Part shown: piece by piece, positions 1 through 8,155 of the stretch
Position numbering within the stretch: position 1 is the first letter of the stretch
Layout of the letters: each line of letters starts with the position of its first letter
NCBI GenBank assembly: GCA_900316995.1
Contig: ONEZ01000003.1
Coordinates: forward strand, 1 to 64,000
Length of the DNA stretch: 64,000 bases
Source: an uncultured Bacteroidales bacterium
Lineage (GTDB): Bacteria; Bacteroidota; Bacteroidia; Bacteroidales; Paludibacteraceae
Direction: 5' to 3'
The notes under the pieces: model-generated
Database searches by the model: none
Seen by the model: the letters and a program-made list of their open reading frames with translations, nothing else
What the model was told of the DNA's origin: nothing
Position numbers and translations under genes: made by a program

Positions 1-2
1 GT

Positions 3-1031
3 TCATTTCTCTCTGTTCAGAAACAAGTCAATGTAGATGGGCAGGTGGTCTGAGTAGCCGCCTATATATCTTCTGCCGTTAAATGTGCGCATAGGCTTGT
101 AGCCAAAGTGCTGTTTGTCCTCTTCAAGTATAAAGGGAGTTTCAAATATAACCGCCTTATCCTGGCTGGTATAAAGTCCGCCGCCTTTAAGCATTTTGCC
201 TGATACTATTATCTGGTCAAGCATATTCCACTCTCCTTGGTACTTATAACTGCCTTTGCCCTCCATTGCATGCTTCCAGAACATATTGTACAAGCCTTTC
301 TCCTTTATTGTCCCATCTGTTTTCTTAGCTCCAAGCACCTTGCACATACTGCTACAGTCAGGATAGTCATTAAAATCTCCCATTATAAGTATGTTTGCAG
401 GGGCTTTGGCCATAATGGAATCCACTCTGGAACGCACCATTGACATAACACACTCTCTGCGCCACTCGCTCTCTTTCACGCCGCCACGCCTTGAGGGGGT
501 GTGGACCATAAAAAGGTGAAGGGTGTCTGCCCCTAAGAGCAGAGCCTTTACATATAGGACATCACGTGTATTGAGGGGTTTCTTATTGCATAACACGCTC
601 ATTTTGCGTGATTTCAGCACCTTAATGCGCTGTGGGTCATACAGCATTGCCACATCAATACCACGTGGGTCAGGGCTGTCATAATGCACAAACCTGTAGC
701 CTCGTTTTTTTAGCGGGGAGTATTTTACAAGGGAGTTTAGCACGTATGAGTTCTCTATTTCATAAAGCCCTACTATCGCGGCACCGTCCCAGCCTCCGGC
801 AGCCGTTATAACTCTGGCTATATTTATAGTTTTAGCCTTGTACTTCACACCGTTCCAGTACTGGTTGCCATTAGGAGTAAAGTCATTGTCGCTGGTAAGG
901 GAGTCATCTTTTGTGTCAAAAAAGTTCTCCACATTATAACTGAGCACACGTATCCTTTCATCGGCGTGTAAATGCGGCGCCAAGGCAAAAAGTAGCAATG
1001 CGGTAAGCATTACCGCACGTAGCCATACCAT
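3..1031 (-). CDS. Secreted endonuclease/exonuclease/phosphatase family protein
   Basis: An EEP-superfamily (DNase I-like fold) hydrolase, probably a metal-dependent phosphodiesterase or nuclease acting outside the cytoplasm. Visible motifs are VLSYNVENFFD near the N-terminus, IVGLYEIEN (metal-binding Glu), a central MGDFNDYPD and a terminal YSDHLPIYIDL (catalytic Asp-His). This order is that of the EEP family. The start at 1031 gives a clean signal peptide (MVWLRAVMLTALLLFALAP). A start at 1049 adds MSSDND, an acidic leader unlike a signal n-region. From 1031, translation begins two bases after the stop of the upstream beta-helix lipoprotein gene (TGATATG), so the pair is probably one operon with translational coupling. 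The substrate cannot be told from sequence. Confidence 0.82.
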   Translation of the reverse strand: MVWLRAVMLTALLLFALAPHLHADERIRVLSYNVENFFDTKDDSLTSDNDFTPNGNQYWNGVKYKAKTINIARVITAAGGWDGAAIVGLYEIENSYVLNSLVKYSPLKKRGYRFVHYDSPDPRGIDVAMLYDPQRIKVLKSRKMSVLCNKKPLNTRDVLYVKALLLGADTLHLFMVHTPSRRGGVKESEWRRECVMSMVRSRVDSIMAKAPANILIMGDFNDYPDCSSMCKVLGAKKTDGTIKEKGLYNMFWKHAMEGKGSYKYQGEWNMLDQIIVSGKMLKGGGLYTSQDKAVIFETPFILEEDKQHFGYKPMRTFNGRRYIGGYSDHLPIYIDLFLNREK

Positions 1032-1032
1032 A

Positions 1033-2469
1033 TCATTGTCTGAACTCATAGCAACCTATGTCACTTGAACCGTCTGATGTGCGGCTCTCTCCATCCAAAT
1101 CCAGTGGGATTGTGAGAGATACGGCAAAATCAGCTCTGCCTATAGCGGGCGAACCGCCCATGAGGTGAAAATCATACTGGTGGGGGAATAGTTTGCGTTT
1201 CTCCTCACTCCAGCCCTCAAACACAAACTGAGGCGTGAGATTCACAATACACTCCTCATAATGTTCATCTATGTTTGATTTGAGCTGTTTCAAAAGGCAG
1301 TGACTGAATTTATAGCTGATATTATCATCGGCGCCATCTTTTTTTACAAATGTAATCTCATTATTGTACGTGCCGTAAATTATATTGTTATAGAACACCG
1401 CATCAAGGGGTATCAAAGTTCCTAAGAGCGTCTGGTTCCTTAGGTTTACACTGGCGGCTGACCTCTTCCCCCATGAGAACGAGTAGTAGTTTGCTATGGT
1501 GCAATGACGCACGTCAAGTTTGCCTCCCGTAATATCAAGGACAGAACCTCCTGCATTATAAAGCAGAGAGTTCTTGATGGTGACATCGGCGTTTACAGTG
1601 GTTATAACACTGCCTGAAGAGTTGTATATGCGGCTGTTCTCTATAAAGAGCGCATCATGGCTCACATCTAATGAATCCATCTCCATTCCAAATGTGGCAT
1701 TACGTATGCAGCCGTACTCTATGGTGTTATTTACGCTGTTCTTAGTGAATTTTATGCCTCCCCACTGCCCCGATGCGTGGTCATAGCAGAGAGGCGGATT
1801 TGTGTTCATATAGTCACTTCTGTCTCCACGCAGCACCACAGGGGATTCAAGCGAGCCTTTAATCTTAAGCGACCCGCCAATCTCCAAGACTGCGTTTTTG
1901 CAGAAATAGAGCGCCGCACCGTCTGTAAGTGAGAGCGTTACGCCTGACGGCACTCTTAGTGTATCCTGCACCAGAATGGGTATCTTATCTGTGATGACAG
2001 TGTCAGCGGCAAACTCATGAACCTTAAAATATTTGGCATTCTGGCCGTATGCCTCCAAATACACCTTCTGTTCATTGCCGTTGGTAAGGAACATTATGGA
2101 ATCCCTTACAAAAAATGGCGCTTCCTTATCATTGGGGTCAATAAACACCTGCACATACACCACAAGGCTGTCACCAGCCTCCATTGTCACCTTGTCAAAA
2201 CTGCTGCCTTTGCTACCGTCAAAATTTATGCTGTAGGCTCCATCCTGGTTCAGCCTCACCGATGTTATAATCAGCTTGTTTTTGGTAGGATTGTATATTT
2301 TGAACCTTCTGGTAGAGTTGCCACGATTTGTAAACACCGTGTCAAACAGCACCTTTTCAGTACTGAACCCAAGCTTTACTGCGGGCGATGTGTTAATCTT
2401 GTCAGCCTCACACGCCGCCAAAAGCAACACTACGCACGTAAAAATTACAATATTTCTTATTTTACCCAT
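1033..2469 (-). CDS. Beta-helix surface lipoprotein
   Basis: Predicted lipoprotein of about 478 residues, begun at the ATG at 2469 because this gives a proper SPII signal with lipobox LLLAAC (Cys about 20). The longer reading frame from 2520 would put 17 unlikely residues before it and cross the promoter. Residues ~30-160 resemble an Ig-like beta-sandwich (TVFTNRGNSTRRFKIYNP). Residues ~180-400 show short repeated turns such as LSLTDGAALYFCKNAVLEIG and VTIKNSLLYNAGGSVLDITG, typical of a right-handed parallel beta-helix. The C-terminus ends in SDIGCYEF, which closes many Bacteroidota beta-helix proteins. No catalytic motif is evident. First gene of a two-gene operon with the EEP hydrolase. Function unknown; a glycan or cell-surface role is a guess. 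Confidence 0.78.
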   Translation of the reverse strand: MGKIRNIVIFTCVVLLLAACEADKINTSPAVKLGFSTEKVLFDTVFTNRGNSTRRFKIYNPTKNKLIITSVRLNQDGAYSINFDGSKGSSFDKVTMEAGDSLVVYVQVFIDPNDKEAPFFVRDSIMFLTNGNEQKVYLEAYGQNAKYFKVHEFAADTVITDKIPILVQDTLRVPSGVTLSLTDGAALYFCKNAVLEIGGSLKIKGSLESPVVLRGDRSDYMNTNPPLCYDHASGQWGGIKFTKNSVNNTIEYGCIRNATFGMEMDSLDVSHDALFIENSRIYNSSGSVITTVNADVTIKNSLLYNAGGSVLDITGGKLDVRHCTIANYYSFSWGKRSAASVNLRNQTLLGTLIPLDAVFYNNIIYGTYNNEITFVKKDGADDNISYKFSHCLLKQLKSNIDEHYEECIVNLTPQFVFEGWSEEKRKLFPHQYDFHLMGGSPAIGRADFAVSLTIPLDLDGESRTSDGSSDIGCYEFRQ

Positions 2470-2478
2470 ATCAAGATG

Positions 2479-2486
2479 CAAAGTTA
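2479..2486 (-). promoter_or_regulatory. Bacteroidota -7 box for the beta-helix lipoprotein operon
   Basis: TAACTTTG on the minus strand, matching TAnnTTTG. It ends 10 nt before the ATG at 2469, so the transcript would be almost leaderless and the shorter start of the lipoprotein is favoured. Confidence 0.6.
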
Positions 2487-2499
2487 AACAAAAATTGTT

Positions 2500-2507
2500 T
2501 ATATTTG
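2500..2507 (+). promoter_or_regulatory. Bacteroidota -7 box for the 93-residue ORF operon
   Basis: TATATTTG, matching TAnnTTTG, 19 nt before the ATG at 2527. It is back to back with the opposite-strand box at 2479-2486. Confidence 0.6.
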
Positions 2508-2526
2508 TGAAATAAAACATCTAACT

Positions 2527-2808
2527 ATGGCTACAAGAAGAGGATTAAAAAAGGATTTGAATCTAATATATTCAGACCTTCTGCTTGAAGCGCTCTACAC
2601 ATACCGCGCTTCTGACAATAAAGACGAGAAAAAAGTCAGTGAACTCTGCAACAAGATTTCAGACCACCATGCTGACTTTATCAGCCGTGCGAGTCACACA
2701 GACGGCAAGGGTAACAAAAAAATTGTAAAGGCGTATTACAAGAACCTATGGGATGAAGTTCTAAAAGATGTTATGGCGCTTGGAGATGAGACTCTAAAAC
2801 TGAAATGA
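2527..2808 (+). CDS. Small conserved-looking cytoplasmic protein, unknown function
   Basis: A 93-residue basic, helix-rich protein with no signal peptide or membrane segment. I do not recognise a named domain. It begins MATRRGLKKDL and has mixed Lys/Asp/Glu helices (NKDEKKVSELCNKISDHH). It is likely real because a good -7 box lies 19 nt upstream, and because its stop overlaps the start of the acyltransferase gene by 4 nt (ATGA), which implies translational coupling. It heads an operon with the acyltransferase and nitrilase. An envelope-lipid link through its neighbour is inference only. Confidence 0.7.
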   Translation: MATRRGLKKDLNLIYSDLLLEALYTYRASDNKDEKKVSELCNKISDHHADFISRASHTDGKGNKKIVKAYYKNLWDEVLKDVMALGDETLKLK

Positions 2809-3359
2809 CAAATTTAAGTGGTAAAATATTAAAAGCACTCGGCTGGAAGATAACGGGTACTCTACCCGCTATAGACAAGTGCGTAATATGCCTTGCGCCT
2901 CACACTTCAAACATGGATTTTTTCATAGGCCGTCTGGCATGCAACGCCGTGGGGCTAAAATCATCATTCCTTATTAAGAAGGAGTGGCTGACCCCGCCTA
3001 TCGGATGGATTCTGCGCCCTATGGGAGCTGTTGGCGTGAACCGTGGCAAACACACATCCATGACAGACACACTGGCAGACACCTTCAAGAGAGCTGACAA
3101 ACTCATACTCACAATAACACCTGAGGGTACACGCCAGCGTAATCCTGACTGGAAGATGGGCTTTTACTATATTGCCAAAAAGGCTGGCATACCTATCTTA
3201 CCTGTGGTTATGGATTTCAAGAAAAAAGAGGTGCAGATTAAGGAGTTATACTACCCCACAGATGATGAAGCGGCTGACATCAAAGCCATCAAATCAAATT
3301 TCATAGGGGCGGTGGGCAAGCATCCTGAACTTTTCAGTTTAGGTGAAGGATTTGAATAA
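2805..3359 (+). CDS. PlsC-type lysophospholipid acyltransferase
   Basis: Glycerophospholipid acyltransferase-family protein of 184 residues. It transfers an acyl chain to a lysophosphatidate-type or related acceptor at the inner membrane. The catalytic H(X4)D motif is APHTSNMDFF near residues 31-37. A second block, GAVGVNRGKH, and the acceptor-binding TPEGTRQR are also in place. It is shorter than classical PlsC (~240 residues) and lacks a strong N-terminal membrane helix, as in the compact Bacteroidota members of the family, so the exact substrate is open. It overlaps the preceding 93-residue ORF by 4 nt and its stop shares a base with the next start, so the three genes form one operon. Confidence 0.85.
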   Translation: MTNLSGKILKALGWKITGTLPAIDKCVICLAPHTSNMDFFIGRLACNAVGLKSSFLIKKEWLTPPIGWILRPMGAVGVNRGKHTSMTDTLADTFKRADKLILTITPEGTRQRNPDWKMGFYYIAKKAGIPILPVVMDFKKKEVQIKELYYPTDDEAADIKAIKSNFIGAVGKHPELFSLGEGFE

Positions 3360-4153
3360 TGGAAGCGGAAGATTTAAGAGTTCTAATAGTCCAGCCTGAT
3401 TTGGCATGGGAGGACATTGACTATAACCTGAACCATATTGAGAAACTTATTGAGGGGGCTGATAGCGGATTTAACGTTATACTGCTCCCTGAAATGTTTT
3501 CTACAGGGTTCACAGGCAACGCAACCGCTCTTGCAGAGCCTGTCAACGGCAAGACAATGCAGTGTGTAAAGAGATGGGCGTCACGTTTCAGTTCACTTGT
3601 AATGGGCAGTTTCATAGCCGTTGACGGTGAGCGTTACTACAACCGTGGATTTGCAGTGGAGCCAGACGGAACCACCCGTTTCTATGACAAACGCCATCTT
3701 TTCTTTGGCACTGAGAAAAAGCACTTTACAGCAGGAGAAAGCAAACTTATATTCAACTACAAAGGGTGGAACATTTCACTTGTGGTGTGCTATGACCTGC
3801 GTTTCCCCGTATGGATCCGGAACCGCCAGCTGGAGTACGACGTACTTTTCTGCGTGGCGGAGTGGCCTGTAAGCCGCCAGAATGTGCTTGAGACCCTTAC
3901 TATGGCACGCGCCATAGAGAACCAGTGCTACACCTTTATGTGCAACCGCGTGGGCAGTGACAGCAATTTCCTCAAGTATATTGGAGGTTCGCAAGCTGTG
4001 GATTTCAATGGTAAACTGATAGACCGCCTTGACGACGGCAAGGAGGAGGCACGTATAATAACCATACAGAAATACCCTCTGCTAAGCAACAGAGAAAAAG
4101 CCCCCGTGTGGCAAGACGCAGAGGCTTTTGAGTTTAGGAGTTTAGGAGTTTAG
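3359..4153 (+). CDS. Nitrilase-superfamily amidohydrolase (omega-amidase-like)
   Basis: Carbon-nitrogen hydrolase of 264 residues. The Glu-Lys-Cys triad is E45 (LLPEMFSTGF), K111 (YDKRHLF) and C144 (LVVCYDLRFP). The surrounding blocks are closest to YafV/Nit2-type omega-amidases, which hydrolyse alpha-ketoglutaramate-like compounds as metabolite repair. The substrate assignment is by family only. Last gene of a three-gene operon. The final seven codons and the TAG stop (4130-4153) lie inside an 8-bp tandem repeat, so the C-terminal tail EFRSLGV is repeat-encoded and probably not part of the ancestral protein. Confidence 0.85.
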   Translation: MEAEDLRVLIVQPDLAWEDIDYNLNHIEKLIEGADSGFNVILLPEMFSTGFTGNATALAEPVNGKTMQCVKRWASRFSSLVMGSFIAVDGERYYNRGFAVEPDGTTRFYDKRHLFFGTEKKHFTAGESKLIFNYKGWNISLVVCYDLRFPVWIRNRQLEYDVLFCVAEWPVSRQNVLETLTMARAIENQCYTFMCNRVGSDSNFLKYIGGSQAVDFNGKLIDRLDDGKEEARIITIQKYPLLSNREKAPVWQDAEAFEFRSLGV

Positions 4154-4169
4154 GAGTTCTGGAGTTTAG
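4130..4169. repeat. Five-copy 8-bp tandem repeat at converging gene ends
   Basis: Units GAGTTTAG x3 (4130-4153), GAGTTCTG (4154-4161) and GAGTTTAG (4162-4169). The array holds the stop of the nitrilase gene (TAG, 4151-4153) and the stop of the convergent fabG (TTA on the + strand, 4166-4168). Confidence 0.9.
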
Positions 4170-4909
4170 CTCATACCGCCGCAGACGTGGATAACCTGAC
4201 CCGTAACGTAGGTTGAAAGGTCTGAAGCCAGGAACAAGGCTACGTTAGCCACATCCTCAGGAGTACCGCCACGGCGCAGAGGAATAGTCTTAACCCACTC
4301 ATTTCTAATCTCTTCACTAAGAGCAGCTGTCATTTCAGTTATGATAAAGCCAGGGGCTATGGCGTTAACCCTCACTCCACGAGGACCAATCTCCTTGGCC
4401 ATTGATTTGGTAAGCCCTATAAGGCCCGCCTTGGAAGCGGAATAGTTACACTGCCCTGCATTTCCACCTATACCCACTACAGATGACATACTGATTATGG
4501 AGCCACTACGCTGTTTCATCATAACGGGAGTTATAGCGTGCATAAAGTTAAAGGCGGACTTAAGATTTACTGTGATAACAGCGTCCCACTGCTGCTCTGT
4601 CATACGCATCATAAGAGTGTCACGGGTAATACCGGCATTATTCACAAGCACATCTATCTTTCCAAAATCCTTTAGTACCTCAGCAACCACAGCCTGAGCC
4701 TCATCAAAAGAGGCCGCATTGCTTGCATAGCCCTTAACCTTTACACCAAGAGCCTCTATCTCAGCTACTGTCTGCTGAGCCACATCATCTATATTAAGAT
4801 CTGTAAAAGCAATATCAGCGCCCTCAGACGCATATTTAAGTGCAATAGCCTTACCTATTCCACGAGCGGCGCCAGTAATAAGCGCAACCTTACCTTCAAG
4901 TATTTTCAT
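4166..4909 (-). CDS. fabG: 3-oxoacyl-[acyl-carrier-protein] reductase
   Basis: Short-chain dehydrogenase of 247 residues that reduces 3-oxoacyl-ACP with NADPH in fatty acid elongation. It has the dinucleotide motif TGAARGIG (12-19), NNAG (90-93) and the catalytic triad S143 (MSSVVG), Y156 and K160 (YSASK). The C-terminal APGFIITEMT and TGQVIHVCGGMS blocks are typical of FabG. I start it at 4909 (MKILEGKVAL). The in-frame ATG at 4960 would add 17 residues encoded across the promoter. It is divergent from folB and convergent with the nitrilase gene; its stop lies in an 8-bp repeat array. Expression is probably driven by the -7 box at 4934-4941. Confidence 0.93.
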   Translation of the reverse strand: MKILEGKVALITGAARGIGKAIALKYASEGADIAFTDLNIDDVAQQTVAEIEALGVKVKGYASNAASFDEAQAVVAEVLKDFGKIDVLVNNAGITRDTLMMRMTEQQWDAVITVNLKSAFNFMHAITPVMMKQRSGSIISMSSVVGIGGNAGQCNYSASKAGLIGLTKSMAKEIGPRGVRVNAIAPGFIITEMTAALSEEIRNEWVKTIPLRRGGTPEDVANVALFLASDLSTYVTGQVIHVCGGMS

Positions 4910-4933
4910 AGTAACAATATATTTTTTACGCCA

Positions 4934-4941
4934 CAAAGATA
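4934..4941 (-). promoter_or_regulatory. Bacteroidota -7 box for fabG
   Basis: TATCTTTG on the minus strand, 24 nt before the fabG ATG at 4909. Confidence 0.6.
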
Positions 4942-4950
4942 ATGAATTTT

Positions 4951-4978
4951 CAACTTTCAACTTTTAACTTTCAACTTT
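4951..4978. repeat. Four-copy heptamer array between fabG and folB
   Basis: CAACTTT, CAACTTT, TAACTTT, CAACTTT: exact 7-bp periodicity between two divergent promoters. The unit differs by one base from the AACTGTC heptamer found elsewhere in the window. It lies where the -33 regions of both promoters would be. Confidence 0.85.
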
Positions 4979-4984
4979 ATTAGG

Positions 4985-4992
4985 TAACTTTG
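4985..4992 (+). promoter_or_regulatory. Bacteroidota -7 box for folB
   Basis: TAACTTTG, 18 nt before the folB ATG at 5011. Confidence 0.58.
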
Positions 4993-5010
4993 TACCAAAT
5001 ACATAACTTT

Positions 5011-5355
5011 ATGGCAACAATAACACTTGAAAATATGCAGTTTTACGCCCATCACGGCTGTTTTGCAGAGGAACGTAAGGTGGGTACAAACTTCTCTGTC
5101 ACAGTAACCTTCTCCTACGATGCCACCATAGCCGCCGCCACAGACAATCTGGAGCAGGCTGTCAACTATGCAGAAGTGTATAATATAGTAAAAAAAGAGA
5201 TGGCCATAGAGAGCCGTCTTGTAGAGAACGTGGCATATAGAATAAAGAAAGCGCTGCTCGAGACCTTTCCAGCCATAAGCAGCGCCACCGTAACAGTGTA
5301 TAAAATCAACCCACCACTTGGAGAACCATTTGAAAGAGTTGGCGTAACCATTTAG
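5011..5355 (+). CDS. folB: Dihydroneopterin aldolase
   Basis: FolB cleaves dihydroneopterin to 6-hydroxymethyl-dihydropterin and glycolaldehyde in folate synthesis. The 114-residue product matches the family length (~120). It shows the N-terminal IxLENMxFYAxHGCFxEER block with the pterin-site residues, NYAEVYNIVKKEM, LVENVAYRI with the conserved Glu, and a C-terminal VTVYKINPPL with the Lys expected in this position. I prefer the ATG at 5011 (MATITLENMQF) because it directly precedes the first beta-strand and follows a -7 box. The earlier ATG at 4990 overlaps that box. It is convergent with the M23 gene, with only two bases between the stops. Confidence 0.92.
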   Translation: MATITLENMQFYAHHGCFAEERKVGTNFSVTVTFSYDATIAAATDNLEQAVNYAEVYNIVKKEMAIESRLVENVAYRIKKALLETFPAISSATVTVYKINPPLGEPFERVGVTI

Positions 5356-5357
5356 TC

Positions 5358-7010
5358 TTACCACAAGACCTTAGCCTTGCGAACTGTGGTGTTTCCACAC
5401 TTATCAGACACAGACAACTCTATATTGTGGCTCTTACCCTGCTCCACACGTTTAGGGTCAAACTTGTAATATATAAGCTTTGACTTGGCATCGTAGGCAA
5501 ATATGGCAGGTTTGCCATCTATTTTAGCACTCCAGCCACCTATTCCTGACTGAGAGTCTGAGACACGGAACTTAATAACGTTCCCAACCTTGCCAAGGAA
5601 AGTGACTGCCGGTGCAGTAGTGTCAGCAAGCACTTTGTAATCACCAAGAGTGCGGGTCCTCACCTCCATAGCCCCGTCAATATATGTGCCACCCATGTAA
5701 GACCAATTTCCGTTTCTGTCCTTTTGGGCAAGATAATACGCACTCTTATTCTTTAGAGTGTCATTGGTCAGATCTATTACCAATGTGCAAAACTTCTGGA
5801 GTGGCTCAGTGGCATAATGCATCTGATGTATATTGCTGTACCCTGTAGAGTCAGGGATCTCAGCATACTTAAAATATATGGAATTGTAGAGAGAACCTCT
5901 TGGCACATAAAAGTAAACGTGCTCTTTTTTCAACTCATTGGGTATGTTCCAGTTAAAGTATTCACCGCCATTATAAGCAGAAATCACAGGTATAACTGTG
6001 CTGTCACCCTTTATTGTAAAGTTAAGAGTGTTTGTGTTTCCGCTAAAGTCATCAATAGTGAGTTTCACCTTATAATCCCTGTTCTCATCTATGATGATAT
6101 ACCCAGAGCCCTTCTGCTCTTTGATGTACTGAAGGCAAGGATTATCAGGCAAATAGGTTTTCATTGTCATCTCACGCTTTGTGTACCACAAGGCATAGTC
6201 TATGAATGAGTTTATATAACGAGTACTGTCAAAGCTGAATTTTTCAAGTTCATAATGGAATGTTGTAACACCGTCAACCTCCACCTTTAGAGAATGAACT
6301 CCGTATATATTGGCATTGCCAGACATATAGTCATTAGCCCTTACATCTATGCCTATTCTGCCGTATGCCTTTACAGGCGAGCTCTTAAGGCTCTCAACCG
6401 TATAACCTTTTTTCTCAGCACTACCAGCCACCACACCTTCACCAGGCATAGGCACAATATATATTTTATGGAAACGTGGTCGTGTATTATCTTCTATATG
6501 ATAGTATAACTGGGGGTCGTGAACCTCCTCAGTCACCATATCTCTAATTTCAAAATGAAGGTGAGGGCCTCCGGATGAGCCTGAGTTACCGCTTGTAGCT
6601 ATCCTTTCACCTTTTTTTAGCGGTACCTGCAAAGAATCCAAGTTGAAATCCACAGCAAACTCGCCTAACTCATACTGCTTGGCCTTAAGAATGGAGTCAA
6701 TGGCAGGTTCAAAACTGTCAAGATGTGCGTACACCGATGTAAGCCCTATCTCAGGATGATTCACATAGAGGCAATTGCCATATCCCACTGGTGAGACGTT
6801 AATACGTGCCAGATAGCCGTCATACACAGAATACACTGGCTGTCCGATCTGCTGATTAGTCTTCATGTCCAAGCCAGAGTGGAAATGGTTTGGTCTAAGT
6901 TCCCCACAATTGGCTGCCAATTCAATTGGCAGGTCCATAGGCTGACGTAGTTCAAAAGCACCCGCAAAAGCAGGAATCAAAAATAAAAATGCTACAAATA
7001 CTTTTCTCAT
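5358..7010 (-). CDS. Secreted M23-family (LytM) peptidase
   Basis: A 550-residue exported protein with signal peptide MRKVFVAFLFLIPAFAGA. The LytM domain (about 25-165) has a complete zinc site: HFHSGLD (H44, D48) and PHLHFE (H150, H152). It is therefore likely to cut peptide cross-links in the periplasm. Residues ~200-550 form a long beta-rich region with no domain I recognise; the extension suggests a regulatory or substrate-binding part. It lies just downstream of the ExbB/ExbD terminator on the same strand, so it is probably transcribed separately. Contrast with the degenerate LytM protein at 42088-42966. The exact bond cleaved is not shown. Confidence 0.86.
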   Translation of the reverse strand: MRKVFVAFLFLIPAFAGAFELRQPMDLPIELAANCGELRPNHFHSGLDMKTNQQIGQPVYSVYDGYLARINVSPVGYGNCLYVNHPEIGLTSVYAHLDSFEPAIDSILKAKQYELGEFAVDFNLDSLQVPLKKGERIATSGNSGSSGGPHLHFEIRDMVTEEVHDPQLYYHIEDNTRPRFHKIYIVPMPGEGVVAGSAEKKGYTVESLKSSPVKAYGRIGIDVRANDYMSGNANIYGVHSLKVEVDGVTTFHYELEKFSFDSTRYINSFIDYALWYTKREMTMKTYLPDNPCLQYIKEQKGSGYIIIDENRDYKVKLTIDDFSGNTNTLNFTIKGDSTVIPVISAYNGGEYFNWNIPNELKKEHVYFYVPRGSLYNSIYFKYAEIPDSTGYSNIHQMHYATEPLQKFCTLVIDLTNDTLKNKSAYYLAQKDRNGNWSYMGGTYIDGAMEVRTRTLGDYKVLADTTAPAVTFLGKVGNVIKFRVSDSQSGIGGWSAKIDGKPAIFAYDAKSKLIYYKFDPKRVEQGKSHNIELSVSDKCGNTTVRKAKVLW

Positions 7011-7023
7011 ATCCCTAACAACG

Positions 7024-7053
7024 AAAAAGTGCCCTCATTTATTATGAGGACAC
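7024..7053 (-). terminator. Rho-independent terminator after the exbB-exbD operon
   Basis: Stem GTGTCCTCAT / ATGAGGGCAC (7029-7038 with 7044-7053, one mismatch, 5-nt loop), followed on the minus strand by a T run (7028-7024). It sits 27 nt after the last exbD stop. Confidence 0.85.
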
Positions 7054-7079
7054 CTTGTCAATATGTAAATTTTAACTTA

Positions 7080-7556
7080 TCAGTACTGTGAATTAGCCCT
7101 CTGCATAGCAGAATAGTTAATCTTCAGAGCGTAAGCTCTACGCAGAGCCTGTTTTATATCAGTAACAATACCCATCTTACAGTCCTTGTCAATCTTGAGT
7201 GAAACAGTAAGAAGGTCTTGTTCTGACTCTGGCATGGCAGAACGCTCAGAAACTATGTAGTTCTCAATTTGAGACACCTCAGCAAAGGCGTCGTCAAGTT
7301 GAATACGAGGCTCAGAACCATACTGGGCGCGGAACTTAGGCAATGGCTGGCCCACATAAATGAAGCGTACCAATGTCTTTTTTTCCAAAGACTGCAACTC
7401 TGTAGCCTCCGGAGCCTTTATACTCACCTTATAGTCCACCTCCTTCATTGATGTAGAAATCATAAAGAAGAAAAGGAGCATAAAGATAATATCAGGCAGA
7501 GAAGCAGTGCTAATTGCAGGAATATCTTTTGAAGATGAATCTCTAAAACGTCCCAT
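7080..7556 (-). CDS. ExbD/TolR-family biopolymer transport protein (second copy)
   Basis: A 158-residue protein with one N-terminal membrane helix (TASLPDIIFMLLFFFMISTSM) and a periplasmic domain, as in ExbD/TolR. The conserved membrane Asp that carries protons is in LPDIIF. With the ExbB partner it would energise TonB-dependent outer membrane receptors, of which the window has at least two. It starts directly at the end of the preceding exbD gene (shared base 7556), so the two are translationally coupled. The periplasmic part is longer than in E. coli ExbD, common in Bacteroidota. Last gene of the operon, followed by a strong terminator. Confidence 0.88.
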   Translation of the reverse strand: MGRFRDSSSKDIPAISTASLPDIIFMLLFFFMISTSMKEVDYKVSIKAPEATELQSLEKKTLVRFIYVGQPLPKFRAQYGSEPRIQLDDAFAEVSQIENYIVSERSAMPESEQDLLTVSLKIDKDCKMGIVTDIKQALRRAYALKINYSAMQRANSQY

Positions 7557-8143
7557 TATTTCTTTCCTCCATAGTTTTTAGGCTCAGCCTCAGATATCTT
7601 CTGTGGAAGTATCTTCTGAACAGCCTTTTGCTGATCCTCATCCAACTCATCGTAGTTCTTCGCCCACTTCTTCTGTGACAAGTCATTACGCAGTTCGTTG
7701 TATGCGGCTACAAGCTCGTTTTGTACTTCTATGTATTTTGAATATGATGTACCGCGGTCATTCTGGAGAGAAATAACATGATCCTTTGTCACCATTACAT
7801 TACCAAAGTATTCAACCTCCATAGGAACTTTCTCCGGAAGATTTGGGTCATCGTTTTCATTAAGGATAAACTCCTTTGCCTTATCTTTAAGTTTTGTAAC
7901 ATCAAGATACTCATTCTGAACCAGAAGCTGGTTGTCAGAGTTTATGAGCACCACAAACACGTTACGCTCCTTAACTTTAAGGTCTTCTGTTTTCTGATCA
8001 GCAGGTACAGGAGGCGGCAAACGACGGCTCAAGCCCTTGTTTACAGCCATTGTAGTGGTCATCAGGAAAAACACCAACAGCAAGAAAGCAATATCCGCTG
8101 TAGAACTGGAGTTTACCTCAGGCACTTTTTTCTTTTTACCCAT
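7556..8143 (-). CDS. ExbD/TolR-family biopolymer transport protein (first copy)
   Basis: A 195-residue ExbD/TolR family member. The N-terminus KKKKVPEVNSSSTADIAFLL, with the proton-relay Asp (ADIAFLLLVFFLMTTTM), leads into a single membrane helix. A long periplasmic domain follows, with a charged C-terminal tail (about 150-195, Lys/Glu/Gln rich). Paired exbD genes of unequal length behind one exbB are a regular Bacteroidota arrangement. It may form mixed ExbD dimers with the second copy in the ExbB pore, which is inference. It lies 12 nt below the 150-residue membrane protein gene. Confidence 0.88.
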   Translation of the reverse strand: MGKKKKVPEVNSSSTADIAFLLLVFFLMTTTMAVNKGLSRRLPPPVPADQKTEDLKVKERNVFVVLINSDNQLLVQNEYLDVTKLKDKAKEFILNENDDPNLPEKVPMEVEYFGNVMVTKDHVISLQNDRGTSYSKYIEVQNELVAAYNELRNDLSQKKWAKNYDELDEDQQKAVQKILPQKISEAEPKNYGGKK

Positions 8144-8155
8144 AATTGCTGATTT

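Noticed and set aside
2017-2487. 156-residue + strand ORF opposite the beta-helix lipoprotein
   Set aside because: Antisense to a coding region with signal peptide and lipobox; no plausible promoter or domain.
4957-5364. 135-residue minus-strand ORF over folB
   Set aside because: Exact antisense of folB, whose product has clear family motifs; low-complexity Tyr/Cys-rich translation.
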